Numbered from the stretch's first letter, positions 11,011-20,466 are shown. The stretch: 32,069 nucleotides of DNA from an uncultured Leucothrix sp. (GCA_937923375.1 CALAJG010000041.1:1-32069), one strand, 5' to 3'. The notes: generated from the sequence alone by a model not told the origin. Numbers and translations are program-made.

Positions 11011-11823
11011 TCAGATGCCTTGATGGATAGCACTAGCCGATAGTCCAAGCACAAAAACGGGTAACGCTGCCAACAATCCGTCAATTCGATCTAGTACGCC
11101 ACCGTGACCTGGCAGCAAAGTGCCACTATCTTTATAACCGCCTTCGCGCTTAACCAGACTTTCAAACAAGTCACCAGCGACAGAAATTGCGGCAACAAAA
11201 ATAGACAATAATAAGAAATACATCCAAGCTGCGCCGTGGAAGCCGAAATACGAAGCGCCTAACACAGCCCACAACAGTGCTGCGGCCAAGCCGCCTTTAG
11301 CACCTTCGCGGGTTTTTCCCGGGCTTAAGTGAGGCGCTAATTTATTTTTGCCAACGGCTTTACCAACAAAATAGGCACCCGTGTCTGTAGCAGCTACCAG
11401 GAAAATGAGATACAGCACAAGATGAGGGTCGTGCGATTGCAAACGGATGATGGCAAGCCAAGCGGGTATCAAAACCAATAATCCTGACAAACTTAGTATC
11501 CAGGAACGGGAGGTATAAAAGTCGCTATCTTGACGGTAAACCGTTAGCAGACCCAAAATCATTACCCACCAGACCACACCAACGGCAATTACGTACCAGT
11601 TTAAGCCTGTTAGATGGACGATCACTCCGATTGCAATTAATGCAATCACGGCCCAAGCTCGAGTCATCTCTTTAAGGCCGATTAATCGCGTCCACTCCCA
11701 TCCTCCTAAGGTTAGGAAAACTATTAAACAGGCGACTGCAAAAAAATTCGCAGGCAATAAAAGCACTGCCGCAAAAACCACCACAACTAGAATAATAGCT
11801 GTGATAACACGTTGTTTAAGCAT
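11011..11823 (-). CDS. cdsA: Phosphatidate cytidylyltransferase
   Basis: 270 aa polytopic membrane protein; [34 protein letters not shown] and [26 protein letters not shown]. Confidence 0.95.
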   Translation of the reverse strand: MLKQRVITAIILVVVVFAAVLLLPANFFAVACLIVFLTLGGWEWTRLIGLKEMTRAWAVIALIAIGVIVHLTGLNWYVIAVGVVWWVMILGLLTVYRQDSDFYTSRSWILSLSGLLVLIPAWLAIIRLQSHDPHLVLYLIFLVAATDTGAYFVGKAVGKNKLAPHLSPGKTREGAKGGLAAALLWAVLGASYFGFHGAAWMYFLLLSIFVAAISVAGDLFESLVKREGGYKDSGTLLPGHGGVLDRIDGLLAALPVFVLGLSASAIHQGI

Positions 11824-12544
11824 GTAGACCTTCCTTGACTTGCTCTCCTGTCATTCCAAAGCGGCGCTGTCTCTTTGAAAAATCTTGAATAGCCTCCGTT
11901 AGTGCTTGCTCATCGAAATCTGGCCAAAGTAAGTCGGTGAAATATAATTCAGAGTAAGCAAGCTGCCACAATAAAAAGTTACTAATTCGTCTCTCTCCCC
12001 CAGTTCGGATAAACAGATCCGGATCGGGAACCCCCTGGGTTGATAACTCTTTTGAGAGTGAGGTTTCGGTCAATTCGTTGAGATCTGGCTGTCGACTAAG
12101 TAATGCTTTAGCAGCTTCGACAATATCCCAGCGACCGCCGTAGTTAGCTGCTACTTGTAACAAAAGGCCATCTCCACCAGCGGTCAACTCTTCTACTTGC
12201 TTGATTTTAGTTTGCAATTTTTCAGAAAAGCCCTGAATGTCACCAATAAACTTAAGGCGCACACCGTGTTTTACCAAGCCTTTTGCTTCACGATTAAGCG
12301 CCGTCATTAACAATGACATTAAGCCATCAACTTCTTCTTCAGGTCGCTTCCAGTTCTCACTGCTAAAAGCAAACAACGTCAGACATTCAACCGACAGTTG
12401 ACCACAGGTTTTAACCGTAGTTCTTACAGCCTCAGCGCCTCTGTGATGCCCAAAGAGCCTTGGTCTTTTACGCTGTTGCGCCCAACGTCCGTTGCCGTCC
12501 ATGACAATCGCGATGTGGCGAGGTATTACCATTTCGAGATTCAT
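11816..12544 (-). CDS. uppS: Isoprenyl transferase (undecaprenyl diphosphate synthase)
   Basis: 242 aa; PRHIAIVMDGNGRWAQQRKRPRLFGHHRGAEAVR, TLFAFSSENWKRP, DPDLFIRTGGERRISNFLLWQLAYSELYFTDLLWPDF. Confidence 0.96.
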   Translation of the reverse strand: MNLEMVIPRHIAIVMDGNGRWAQQRKRPRLFGHHRGAEAVRTTVKTCGQLSVECLTLFAFSSENWKRPEEEVDGLMSLLMTALNREAKGLVKHGVRLKFIGDIQGFSEKLQTKIKQVEELTAGGDGLLLQVAANYGGRWDIVEAAKALLSRQPDLNELTETSLSKELSTQGVPDPDLFIRTGGERRISNFLLWQLAYSELYFTDLLWPDFDEQALTEAIQDFSKRQRRFGMTGEQVKEGLHA

Positions 12545-12590
12545 ATCTTATTATTCTTTATTGGCATTAATCGACGGTAATCCTGTCAAA

Positions 12591-13148
12591 CTAGATTTCC
12601 ATGAGATCATGTTCTTTGTTTGCAAGAATCTCATCAATAGACTTTATGTATTGATCCGTCAATTTTTGAATTTCATCCTGTCCACGACGTTCATCATCTT
12701 CTGAAATGTCTTTATCTTTTTGCAATGTCTTTAGGCTGCTGTTGGCGTCACGACGAATATTGCGGATAGCCACTCGGGAATTTTCGGCTTCGCCTTTAAC
12801 AACTTTAACCAGGTCTTTGCGGCGCTCTTCAGTCAATGCGGGCATCGGTACGCGGATCACAGTACCAGCAGAATTAGGGTTTAAGCCTAAATCCGAAGTC
12901 ATAATCGCTTTCTCAATCACCTGTACCATGGTTCTTTCCCACGGTGTGATAGTCAACGTTCGGGAATCTTCAATACCAATGTTGGCAACCTGACTCAACG
13001 GCACCATACTACCGTAAGATTCAACATTAACATGGTCTAACAGAGACGGGTGAGCACGTCCCGTGCGAACTTTAGCCATTTCATCTTTAAGCGAATCGAT
13101 AGACTTACTCATTCTCGATTCCGCATCCATTTTAATATCGTCAATCAT
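12591..13148 (-). CDS. frr: Ribosome recycling factor
   Basis: 185 aa; [89 protein letters not shown]. Confidence 0.96.
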   Translation of the reverse strand: MIDDIKMDAESRMSKSIDSLKDEMAKVRTGRAHPSLLDHVNVESYGSMVPLSQVANIGIEDSRTLTITPWERTMVQVIEKAIMTSDLGLNPNSAGTVIRVPMPALTEERRKDLVKVVKGEAENSRVAIRNIRRDANSSLKTLQKDKDISEDDERRGQDEIQKLTDQYIKSIDEILANKEHDLMEI

Positions 13149-13861
13149 TTCACTACCTCAACTAAAGTTCCAACAGATTCACCATTTATTATGGCTTCTA
13201 AAGCACCTGTTTCGAACATATTGAACACGCGCATCGGCATGTTGTTTTCATTACATAATACCATTGCCGTCAAATCCATAACACCCAAGCGTTGTTCAAT
13301 CGCCTCGTTAAAACTAAGACTATCATACCGCTTAGCATTTGGATTTTTGGCGGGATCAGAGTCATAAACTCCATCAACCATTGTTGCTTTCAACAACAAG
13401 TCAGCTTTTATTTCAATGGCTCGTAAACTCGCAGCGCTGTCTGTCGTAAAGCAAGGACTGCCAGTGCCTGCAGCGAATATTACCACCTCACCTTGATCCA
13501 GATAACGCTGAGCTCGCTCTGCTGAAAAACTTTCGCCAAGCTGATCAATCAGCATTGCGGTCATTACTCGACAACTTGTCCCCTGTTTTTGTAACGCATC
13601 CTGCATTGCCAAAGCATTCATTACAGTGGCGAGCATTCCCATTTGATCAGCGCTAACTTTATTTATACCACTCTTTACCAGTCCGGCACCGCGGAAGATA
13701 TTACCACCACCAATGACTAAGGCAACCTGAATGCCACTTCGCTGAACATCAACTATTTGTTTAGCCGTGTTGTGCAGTACGTCAGGATCAAGCCCAAAAT
13801 CTAATTTGCCCATAAGGGCTTCGCCACTTAACTTAAGTAAAATTCTTTTAGGGTGATTCAT
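13145..13861 (-). CDS. pyrH: Uridylate kinase
   Basis: 238 aa; [56 protein letters not shown]. Confidence 0.96.
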   Translation of the reverse strand: MNHPKRILLKLSGEALMGKLDFGLDPDVLHNTAKQIVDVQRSGIQVALVIGGGNIFRGAGLVKSGINKVSADQMGMLATVMNALAMQDALQKQGTSCRVMTAMLIDQLGESFSAERAQRYLDQGEVVIFAAGTGSPCFTTDSAASLRAIEIKADLLLKATMVDGVYDSDPAKNPNAKRYDSLSFNEAIEQRLGVMDLTAMVLCNENNMPMRVFNMFETGALEAIINGESVGTLVEVVK

Positions 13862-13965
13862 CTATTATCCAACCTTTTTTATAATCACTAATTTTAGACT
13901 AGAGCAAACGGACACTTCTAAAACTACTGTTGCTCACTGCGAGCCAAACTTTGCTAAGACTACAT

Positions 13966-13996
13966 AAAAAAAAGGGACGTTGCTACGTCCCTTTTT
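13966..13996 (-). terminator. Rho-independent terminator downstream of tsf
   Basis: Perfect stem AAAGGGACGT/ACGTCCCTTT (13971-13980 / 13985-13994) with TGCT loop, extended by A-T pairs; T-run on the minus strand. Confidence 0.88.
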
Positions 13997-14031
13997 AAAT
14001 CAATACAAAATCTTCTGACTACTTAATAAGT

Positions 14032-14919
14032 TTAACTAGCATTGACCTGCGCCATTACTTCAGAAGCAAAGTCTTCTTGCTTCTTTTCGATGCCTTCACC
14101 CACTTCATAGCGTACAAAACTTATCACTTCGGCGCCTGAGGCTTTGAGCAATTGTGCAACAGTTTGGTCGGCATCCTTTACAAAAGGTTGCCCTAGTAAA
14201 GTGACTTCAGCTAAATACTTACGCATACGGCCCTGAATCATCTTCTCAATGATTTCCATTGGCTTACCGCTGTCTTTGGCCTGAGCAATAAGGATTTCTT
14301 TCTCTTTTTCTAACACTTCAGCCGGTACTTCATTTTCTGAAACACAAATAGGTCGACTTGCAGCAATGTGCATTGCGATATCCTTGCCTAGCGTATCGTC
14401 ACCACCTTTCAGGACAACAGAAACACCAATTCGCTCACCGTGTTGGTAGTAGCTGATTTCTGCATCTGCATCTACAGCGTTGATAAGCTCGAATCTGCGT
14501 ACCTTAATATTCTCACCAATTTTAGCGACCAAGTTTGCACGTGTTTCACCTATCGACTCGCCTGAGTCCAACGGCAAGTCAGACAAAGCATCTACATCAG
14601 CAGGCTTGTCAGAAAGGCATTGCGCAGCAACAGCATTCGTGAAACTGATGAAGTTTTCATCTTTTGCCACAAAATCTGTTTCACAGTTAACTTCGACTAT
14701 CGCGCCTTCTTTCTTGTCATCTGTCAAAGAAATCATTACACGGCCTTCTGCCGCAATACGCCCTGCTTTTTTATCTGCCTTCGCCGCACCTGATTTGCGC
14801 ATCAGGTCAATCGCAGCATCCATATCACCGTTAGTTTCAGTGAGCATTCTCTTACAGTCCATCATGCCAGCGCCGGTGCGCTCGCGTAACTCTTTTACCA
14901 TCGCAGCTGAAATAGCCAT
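14032..14919 (-). CDS. tsf: Translation elongation factor Ts
   Basis: MAISAAMVKELRERTGAGMMDCKRMLTETNGDMDAAIDLMRKSGAAKADKKAGRIAAEG; VEVNCETDFVAKDENF. ATG at 14919 preferred over the longer ORF start at 15000. Confidence 0.96.
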   Translation of the reverse strand: MAISAAMVKELRERTGAGMMDCKRMLTETNGDMDAAIDLMRKSGAAKADKKAGRIAAEGRVMISLTDDKKEGAIVEVNCETDFVAKDENFISFTNAVAAQCLSDKPADVDALSDLPLDSGESIGETRANLVAKIGENIKVRRFELINAVDADAEISYYQHGERIGVSVVLKGGDDTLGKDIAMHIAASRPICVSENEVPAEVLEKEKEILIAQAKDSGKPMEIIEKMIQGRMRKYLAEVTLLGQPFVKDADQTVAQLLKASGAEVISFVRYEVGEGIEKKQEDFASEVMAQVNAS

Positions 14920-15014
14920 AACTCTTATCCTAAATTTGTTTCTTCTGTAATAATTTGGTGATGGGGCAAGTCTTTTACAAACAAAAAGACTCACCCCCAA
15001 AGCACTAAACGATA

Positions 15015-15920
15015 TTACTCAGCGGCTGCTGGTGCAGTTTCATCGGCAGCTGGAGCAGCATCTTTAGCTGTTTCAGCAGCAGGTACTTCTTCAGTCGGAG
15101 CTGGTGCCGCTTCTACTGGAGTCGCTTCGGTTTCAGCCGGAGCTTCCTTAGCTGCAGCAGGAGCTTCTTCTACTTTGGCTGGCGCTGCAACTTCAGGAGC
15201 CGGTGCTGCCTGAGCCATTTGTTCTGCGGTCGTCGCAGCACTCACATGGCCTTCAACAATACTATCTGCAATTGCTGATGCGTATAGTTGGATGGCACGA
15301 ATAGCATCGTCATTACCAGGGATTGGGTAATCAACACCGTCTAAACCGTTATTAGTATCGACGATACCAATAACTGGAATGCCCAGCGTGACAGCCTCTT
15401 TTACTGCAATATCTTCATGCCCTACGTCAATAATGAAAAGCGCATCAGGCAATGAGCGCATGTCTTTGATACCACCCAAACCTTTCTCGAGCTTCTCTAG
15501 CTCACGAGTCAACGTCAGTATCTCTTTCTTACCGCGAGACTGCATACTTCCATCCGCAATCATTTTATCCAACTCATGCAAACGACGGATTGACTGTTTG
15601 ACTGTTTTGAAGTTTGTTAACATACCACCTAGCCAGCGGAAGTTAACATAAGGCATTTTACAGCGAATCGCTTCTTCGCGAACTGTGTTCTGTGCAGCAC
15701 GCTTTGTGCCAACGAACAGTACCTTGCCACCTTTAGAAGCTAGCTTGCCAGTGAAGTTCAGCGCATCGTTGAACATTGGCAGTGTTTTTTCCAAGTTAAT
15801 GATGTGAATCTTATTGCGTGGACCGTAGATGTAAGGCCCCATCTTTGGGTTCCAGTAACGTGTCTGATGTCCGAAATGAACGCCTGCTTCAAGCATTTGG
15901 CGCATTGTAACTTTTGCCAT
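15015..15920 (-). CDS. rpsB: 30S ribosomal protein S2 with Ala/Pro/Glu-rich C-terminal extension
   Basis: [59 protein letters not shown]; low-complexity tail from about residue 229. Confidence 0.97.
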   Translation of the reverse strand: MAKVTMRQMLEAGVHFGHQTRYWNPKMGPYIYGPRNKIHIINLEKTLPMFNDALNFTGKLASKGGKVLFVGTKRAAQNTVREEAIRCKMPYVNFRWLGGMLTNFKTVKQSIRRLHELDKMIADGSMQSRGKKEILTLTRELEKLEKGLGGIKDMRSLPDALFIIDVGHEDIAVKEAVTLGIPVIGIVDTNNGLDGVDYPIPGNDDAIRAIQLYASAIADSIVEGHVSAATTAEQMAQAAPAPEVAAPAKVEEAPAAAKEAPAETEATPVEAAPAPTEEVPAAETAKDAAPAADETAPAAAE

Positions 15921-16010
15921 TAGAATATCCTCTATGGGTTAAGCCTCCACAAATCCCATTACACAACCAGAAAAACTCTTTCCGGCACCCTATGTAATGT
16001 GTCGATATGT
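15921..16010 (-). promoter_or_regulatory. Putative structured rpsB-tsf leader (5' UTR)
   Basis: Minus-strand stems: CATTAC/GTAATG (15994-15999 / 15957-15962) enclosing CCGGAAA/TTTCTGG (15979-15985 / 15967-15973); competing ATGGG/CCCAT (15955-15959 / 15934-15938) next to SD AGAGGA (15927-15932). Confidence 0.5.
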
Positions 16011-16116
16011 GTGAGTATTAGGGGCTAAATTGCCCAAAAAAATAAATTTGCGTAAATCGCGCGCGCTTTATACCATGTTTGATTCGCTAAATCCAACAAT
16101 CGGTAACAGAAACCCC

Positions 16117-16920
16117 ATGCCCGTCACTATAAAAACAGCTGAAGAAATTCAAAAAATGCGCATCGCAGGCAAGCTTGCCTCACAAGTCTTAGATATGATC
16201 AAACCGCATGTAGTTCCCGGTGTTACCACCAATACTCTTAATGATATTTGCCATAAATTTATTACAGAGGATTTGGGTGCCATTCCAGCACCCTTGAACT
16301 ATGGCAACCCGCCGTTCCCTAAGTCCATCTGCACTTCAGTAAATACTCAAATTTGTCACGGAATACCCAGTGATAAACAACTCAAAAAAGGTGATACGGT
16401 AAATATTGATGTAACGATTATCAAGGACGGTTACCATGGTGACACCAGCCGTATGTATCATGTCGGTAAAGTTACACCACCTGCCGCAAGGCTTAGCCAA
16501 ATAGCACAGACTGCTATGTATATTGGTATTGACATGGTTAAGCCTGGCACAAAGCTAGGCGATATTGGACATGCTATTCAAAACTATGCTGAATCAAATC
16601 ATACCTCTGTTGTCAGAGAGTACTGTGGGCATGGCATTGGTGCCGTTTTCCATGAAGAACCTCAAGTGTTGCACTACGGCAAACCTAATACAGGGATGAA
16701 CCTTGAGCCCGGAATGACATTCACCATTGAGCCTATGATTAATCTTGGAAAACGTCATACCAAATTGCTGGGTGATAAGTGGACTGTAGTCACTAAAGAC
16801 CGATCATTGTCGGCCCAGTGGGAACATACGATCTTAGTAACAGAAAGCGGCTATGAAATCCTGACGTTGAGGGATGAAGAAAGCGATTGGCGCCAACAAC
16901 TTCCCTATAACGGCAGCTGA
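16117..16920 (+). CDS. map: Type I methionine aminopeptidase
   Basis: MPVTIKTAEEIQKMRIAGKLASQVLDMIKPHVVPGVTTNTLN; GDTVNIDVTIIKDGYHGDTSRM; YCGHGIGAVFHEEPQVLHYG. ORF opens at 16030, but homology-like sequence begins at ATG 16117. Confidence 0.95.
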   Translation: MPVTIKTAEEIQKMRIAGKLASQVLDMIKPHVVPGVTTNTLNDICHKFITEDLGAIPAPLNYGNPPFPKSICTSVNTQICHGIPSDKQLKKGDTVNIDVTIIKDGYHGDTSRMYHVGKVTPPAARLSQIAQTAMYIGIDMVKPGTKLGDIGHAIQNYAESNHTSVVREYCGHGIGAVFHEEPQVLHYGKPNTGMNLEPGMTFTIEPMINLGKRHTKLLGDKWTVVTKDRSLSAQWEHTILVTESGYEILTLRDEESDWRQQLPYNGS

Positions 16921-17018
16921 TCTTTGCTATCAATTATTGTTAACTTGTTAAAGTGCACCCGTGTTTATTCATAAATATCAAATAATTAACTCATATCATA
17001 ACATGTTAATATAGTTAT

Positions 17019-17214
17019 ATAGTGAGCCATTGGTACAAAAACAGCAGTGTGTTGTAAAATAAACACACCATTACTCGGCAAATGCTTGACTCACTATGGT
17101 GAATCCTATAGATTTATCGAATAGTAGTTAATTTTAACAACTGCTTGACGCATTCCAGAGGGGAGTGCTCCGCGATGCCAACATACCAAATCATAAATCG
17201 GGGGTAAGGCATCG
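17019..17214 (+). promoter_or_regulatory. Long leader/control region of the DEAD-box-like gene with several inverted repeats
   Basis: ATAGTGAG/CTCACTAT (17019-17026 / 17090-17097), GTGTGTT/AACACAC (17047-17053 / 17062-17068), GCATTCC/GGAGTGC (17150-17156 / 17162-17168, one G:U), CGATGCC/GGCATCG (17173-17179 / 17208-17214); possible -35 TTGACT (17086-17091) / -10 TAGATT (17109-17114), 17-bp spacer. Confidence 0.5.
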
Positions 17215-17255
17215 GATTATCTATAGCGTCATTAGTATTATCTTCACCCTAAAGT

Positions 17256-18947
17256 TTGACTAAGGAGATTACTGCTGCGCGCGCTTTGTTAGGTTTTAAT
17301 TTGACTTTCTCAAGCTTAAATTTACAAGACAGTTTTGTAGCTTCCATTGAATCTGCTGGCTACGTTGCGCCCACTGAACTTCAGTCACAGCTGATTCCAT
17401 TGGTCGGTGGCCGCAAAAATGTTGTCGTCTGGAGTCAATCAGCAGCAGGTAAAACAGGTGCCTTCCTGATTCCCGCAGTTAATTATATCCTGGCCAATCC
17501 ACTGGATGAGAAACGTGGCGCACGTATTTTAATTTTGACATCAAGGCGCGACAGAGTCAGCCAAATAAATTACACGTTAAAGCGACTTACGCGCGATCAT
17601 AATATGCGATTTGGCTTTATCGTCAGTGGTCGTCCCTATCAGCCACAAATGCGCCTCATGAGGCGCCCATTAGATATGATGGTTGCTACACCTGGCCGCT
17701 TGAATGATTTGGTAGACAATAACAAAGCAGATTTCTCACAATTGGAAATGTTGATCATTGACGATATGACAACCATTTTCCAAAAAAATATGCACGAACT
17801 AATCGCTAAGATCCTTAAACAGGTTAGTAAAGAGTGCCCAACTGTTGCATTTGTTCGTCAAGATGAGGCCGTTGCAGGCTTAGTGAAAAAATTGTTTCCG
17901 GATGCCGTTGAAATTGAGAGCCTTGATGACGAAAATGAAGAACTAGAAACATCAGAAAATGCATCTAATCAGACGATTAATACAACAAAAAGTAAGAAAC
18001 CCACACTGACCTTCCCCAGCCATGAACAACATGCTTACGTAGCGGACGACTATACACACAAGATAGCATTGATGGATCATTTCCTAGATGAATTTGCAGG
18101 TCAACCCACTGTTATTTATACCTCTACCACGAAGACGGCAAAGTCACTTCAAGAAAATCTTTCAAATCATGGCCACGTCGTTGAACTAGCTCACGAGTTA
18201 AAAGCCGAAGAAATTTCAACAACTGATACACCAACGCTGATTGTCTCAGATCAACAGTCAACAAAATTACCGAAAGGTAGCGATCATAATATTATACATT
18301 TTGATCTTCCCTTTAAACTGGACAATTATGGTAGTAGGCTAAATGCCCACGATATTGATCGTGAATCAGCCATGTTGATTTTGGCGGACGGTAATGACTA
18401 TGATGCGTTGAGACGAATTGAAAAAGAAATAGGCTCACCTATTTCACAAAAGACAGCACCAGGACTTGAGCCCCTAAATCCTTTTATTAGCACGCAAGCG
18501 ACGAGACCAAAAAAGGCCGCTGGCGGGAAGGCCAGAAAACCGAATACTACTAAGAAACCAGCTAGTCGCGCTAAGCCCAATAAAAGTCGAAGTACTGCTA
18601 AGCCAACGTCAAAAAAGCCGCAAGCCACGGCGAAAACTAAAACAACCTCTAAAACTCGGAAAAAAACGACTTCAGGCAGATCATCAACCGCAGGTGATGA
18701 TAAAGACACAAGACGTCAACGAAAGGGCCCTTATGGTCGTTTGAATGGTGGTGCGCAAAGAAAACGTAATGATTTTGGTGTTAGCACCGTTGGCACAAAA
18801 AACAATCAGCCTGCACAAATGTCTAATAGTGAATGGGACAAGGCGATTGCAGAAAATAAGCCCAGCAAAGAACCAAGGGTTGTTATACGCTATAAAGACA
18901 AAAAGAAGCGTACACTGTTGAAGGAAGACCCTAAACCGGATGCCTAA
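17256..18947 (+). CDS. DEAD-box RNA helicase-like protein with degenerate motifs II, III and VI and a Lys/Arg-rich C-terminal tail
   Basis: 563 aa; Q-motif-like PTELQSQLIP, motif I-like SQSAAGKT, motif Ib VATPGRL, motif II position LIIDDMTTIF (DDMT rather than DEAD), motif V-like KGSDHNIIHFDLP; basic tail from about 18503. Start codon uncertain (TTG at 17256, 17286 or 17301). Confidence 0.85.
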   Translation: MTKEITAARALLGFNLTFSSLNLQDSFVASIESAGYVAPTELQSQLIPLVGGRKNVVVWSQSAAGKTGAFLIPAVNYILANPLDEKRGARILILTSRRDRVSQINYTLKRLTRDHNMRFGFIVSGRPYQPQMRLMRRPLDMMVATPGRLNDLVDNNKADFSQLEMLIIDDMTTIFQKNMHELIAKILKQVSKECPTVAFVRQDEAVAGLVKKLFPDAVEIESLDDENEELETSENASNQTINTTKSKKPTLTFPSHEQHAYVADDYTHKIALMDHFLDEFAGQPTVIYTSTTKTAKSLQENLSNHGHVVELAHELKAEEISTTDTPTLIVSDQQSTKLPKGSDHNIIHFDLPFKLDNYGSRLNAHDIDRESAMLILADGNDYDALRRIEKEIGSPISQKTAPGLEPLNPFISTQATRPKKAAGGKARKPNTTKKPASRAKPNKSRSTAKPTSKKPQATAKTKTTSKTRKKTTSGRSSTAGDDKDTRRQRKGPYGRLNGGAQRKRNDFGVSTVGTKNNQPAQMSNSEWDKAIAENKPSKEPRVVIRYKDKKKRTLLKEDPKPDA

Positions 18948-18978
18948 AGCATCTGATAAGCATGACATGGACTGATCA

Positions 18979-20466
18979 ATGCAAAGGCAAATGAAAATCG
19001 CACAACGAGGTCAGGGATGGCTAGTAAGTTTTGCGGTGCTAATCCTGTTAGTAGCAGTTGGCACAGTACTTTATACTATATCTAAAAGTACACTAAACAA
19101 ACCTGACGATACCCCGGCAAAAGAACTTCCACCTCAGTCATTTACTGATAAAAATGTCGATGCAATTGCTAAGAAGCTCGCGGCTGATTATTTATCGGTT
19201 AGTGATAGCGGACGTAGGGAAGATATTCAGGCACTTGCCAACACACTCAGTAATTTGAAGAGCAGCCCTCACGAAGCTGCTAGACTTACTCTTCAACAGC
19301 TCCGTGATGATCAACTACCTGCTGCATTGACCACACTCAAAAATTTAGCCTTAGCAACTGATAATAAGCGTGATGCAGCAAAGCTATGGGTTGATATTGG
19401 AAATATTGAAAACCTTAAGTCTGAAGAAGAGGCAATCAAAGCTTATCAAAAGTCCGTTACACTAGATCCCGACAATATCAATGCTTGGAATCGTATAGGC
19501 CATATAGAAAGACAACGAGGCCAATATGATAAAGCAGAAATTGCTTATAAGAACGTAACCCGTCTTTCTGACAGTAAAAGCCGGACTGAAGCCGTTTCAT
19601 TAGCTAATTTCGGTCTCTTATACCAGTCTCAGAATAAATTTGATGATGCGATTAAGTCGTTTGAGCTAGCATTAAGTATAAATACTGAGCTAGATAATCA
19701 GGATGGAATAGCGTCGAACAGCGAGAATTTAGCAGGACTTTACAGAGCTAAAAAAGACTTCGATCAGGCTGAAAAGTATTACCAAAAAGCGCTCGGCGTC
19801 TATCAAACAACAAAATTGACGGCCAAACAAATAGAAATTTATTCTGCCCTAGGCAGCTTGTACCAATCTCAACAGCAATCTGAACTTGCGCTGGCAGAGT
19901 ATGAGAAGGCACTGCTGCTTAACCAAGCTAACCCAAATAAACGCTTCAGCGCTGGGCTTTATAGCAACATGGGAATTCTGGCACAGCAAAAAAACGAACT
20001 CGAGAGAGCTGAAGAATACTTTAACCAATCCCTAACATTGTTTCAGGAAACGGAAAACCCTCAGGGAACCGCCGACCAATATAGTAATTTGGCAATACTA
20101 GCGCGAAGCCGCAAGCAATTTGGACAGAGTGAAGCACTCCATTTAAAAGCAATAGCTCTATATGAAGCTGTTGATAACAAGCAAGCACTTACTTCTCAGT
20201 ATACAAATTTAGGCTTTCTTTATACTGCTTGGAATAAAACAGAAACTGCCTGCGAGTATTGGCAAAAGAGTTTAGGTGGCTTAGAAGGTGAACAGCACAA
20301 GCCTCGTAGGGACAGAATTCAGGCAATCGTAGAGAGGGATTGCCAGGCTGCTAAAACAGAAACTAACGATACCAAAGAAACATCCGCAGCGCCTTCAGAT
20401 GTTTCTTTACCCCAGACCGAGAGTCCAATGATTAAAAGCCCGGTTCTCAACAAACCGGGCGAATAA
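18979..20466 (+). CDS. Membrane-anchored tetratricopeptide-repeat protein
   Basis: 495 aa; one N-terminal TM segment (GWLVSFAVLILLVAVGTVLYTI) then multiple TPR units (e.g. AIKAYQKSVTLDPDNINAWNRIGHIERQRGQYDKAEIAYKNV; AEKYYQKALGVYQ; AEEYFNQSLTLFQ). Confidence 0.88.
   Translation: MQRQMKIAQRGQGWLVSFAVLILLVAVGTVLYTISKSTLNKPDDTPAKELPPQSFTDKNVDAIAKKLAADYLSVSDSGRREDIQALANTLSNLKSSPHEAARLTLQQLRDDQLPAALTTLKNLALATDNKRDAAKLWVDIGNIENLKSEEEAIKAYQKSVTLDPDNINAWNRIGHIERQRGQYDKAEIAYKNVTRLSDSKSRTEAVSLANFGLLYQSQNKFDDAIKSFELALSINTELDNQDGIASNSENLAGLYRAKKDFDQAEKYYQKALGVYQTTKLTAKQIEIYSALGSLYQSQQQSELALAEYEKALLLNQANPNKRFSAGLYSNMGILAQQKNELERAEEYFNQSLTLFQETENPQGTADQYSNLAILARSRKQFGQSEALHLKAIALYEAVDNKQALTSQYTNLGFLYTAWNKTETACEYWQKSLGGLEGEQHKPRRDRIQAIVERDCQAAKTETNDTKETSAAPSDVSLPQTESPMIKSPVLNKPGE
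20431..20460 (-). terminator. Rho-independent terminator for the minus-strand oxidoreductase gene, inside the 3' end of the TPR ORF
   Basis: 8-bp stem GCCCGGTT/AACCGGGC (20438-20445 / 20453-20460), 7-nt loop; minus strand reads GCCCGGTTTGTTGAGAACCGGGCTTTTAAT. Confidence 0.78.

Noticed and set aside
14480-14950. 156-aa plus-strand ORF antisense to tsf
   Set aside because: Ser/Ile-rich antisense shadow of a highly conserved gene; no start context or homology signal.
16030-16116. N-terminal extension of map (MPKKINLRKSRALYTMFDSLNPTIGNRNP)
   Set aside because: Lies in the divergent rpsB promoter region and precedes the normal MetAP N-terminus (MPVTIKTAEEIQKMR); ATG 16117 is the likelier start.
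18398-18709. 103-aa hydrophobic minus-strand ORF
   Set aside because: Antisense of the lysine-rich tail of the helicase-like gene; Lys codons read in reverse give Phe/Leu-rich pseudo-membrane sequence. No independent support.
18684-18968. 94-aa minus-strand ORF antisense to the 3' end of the helicase-like gene
   Set aside because: No recognisable family or promoter; overlaps a well-supported CDS.
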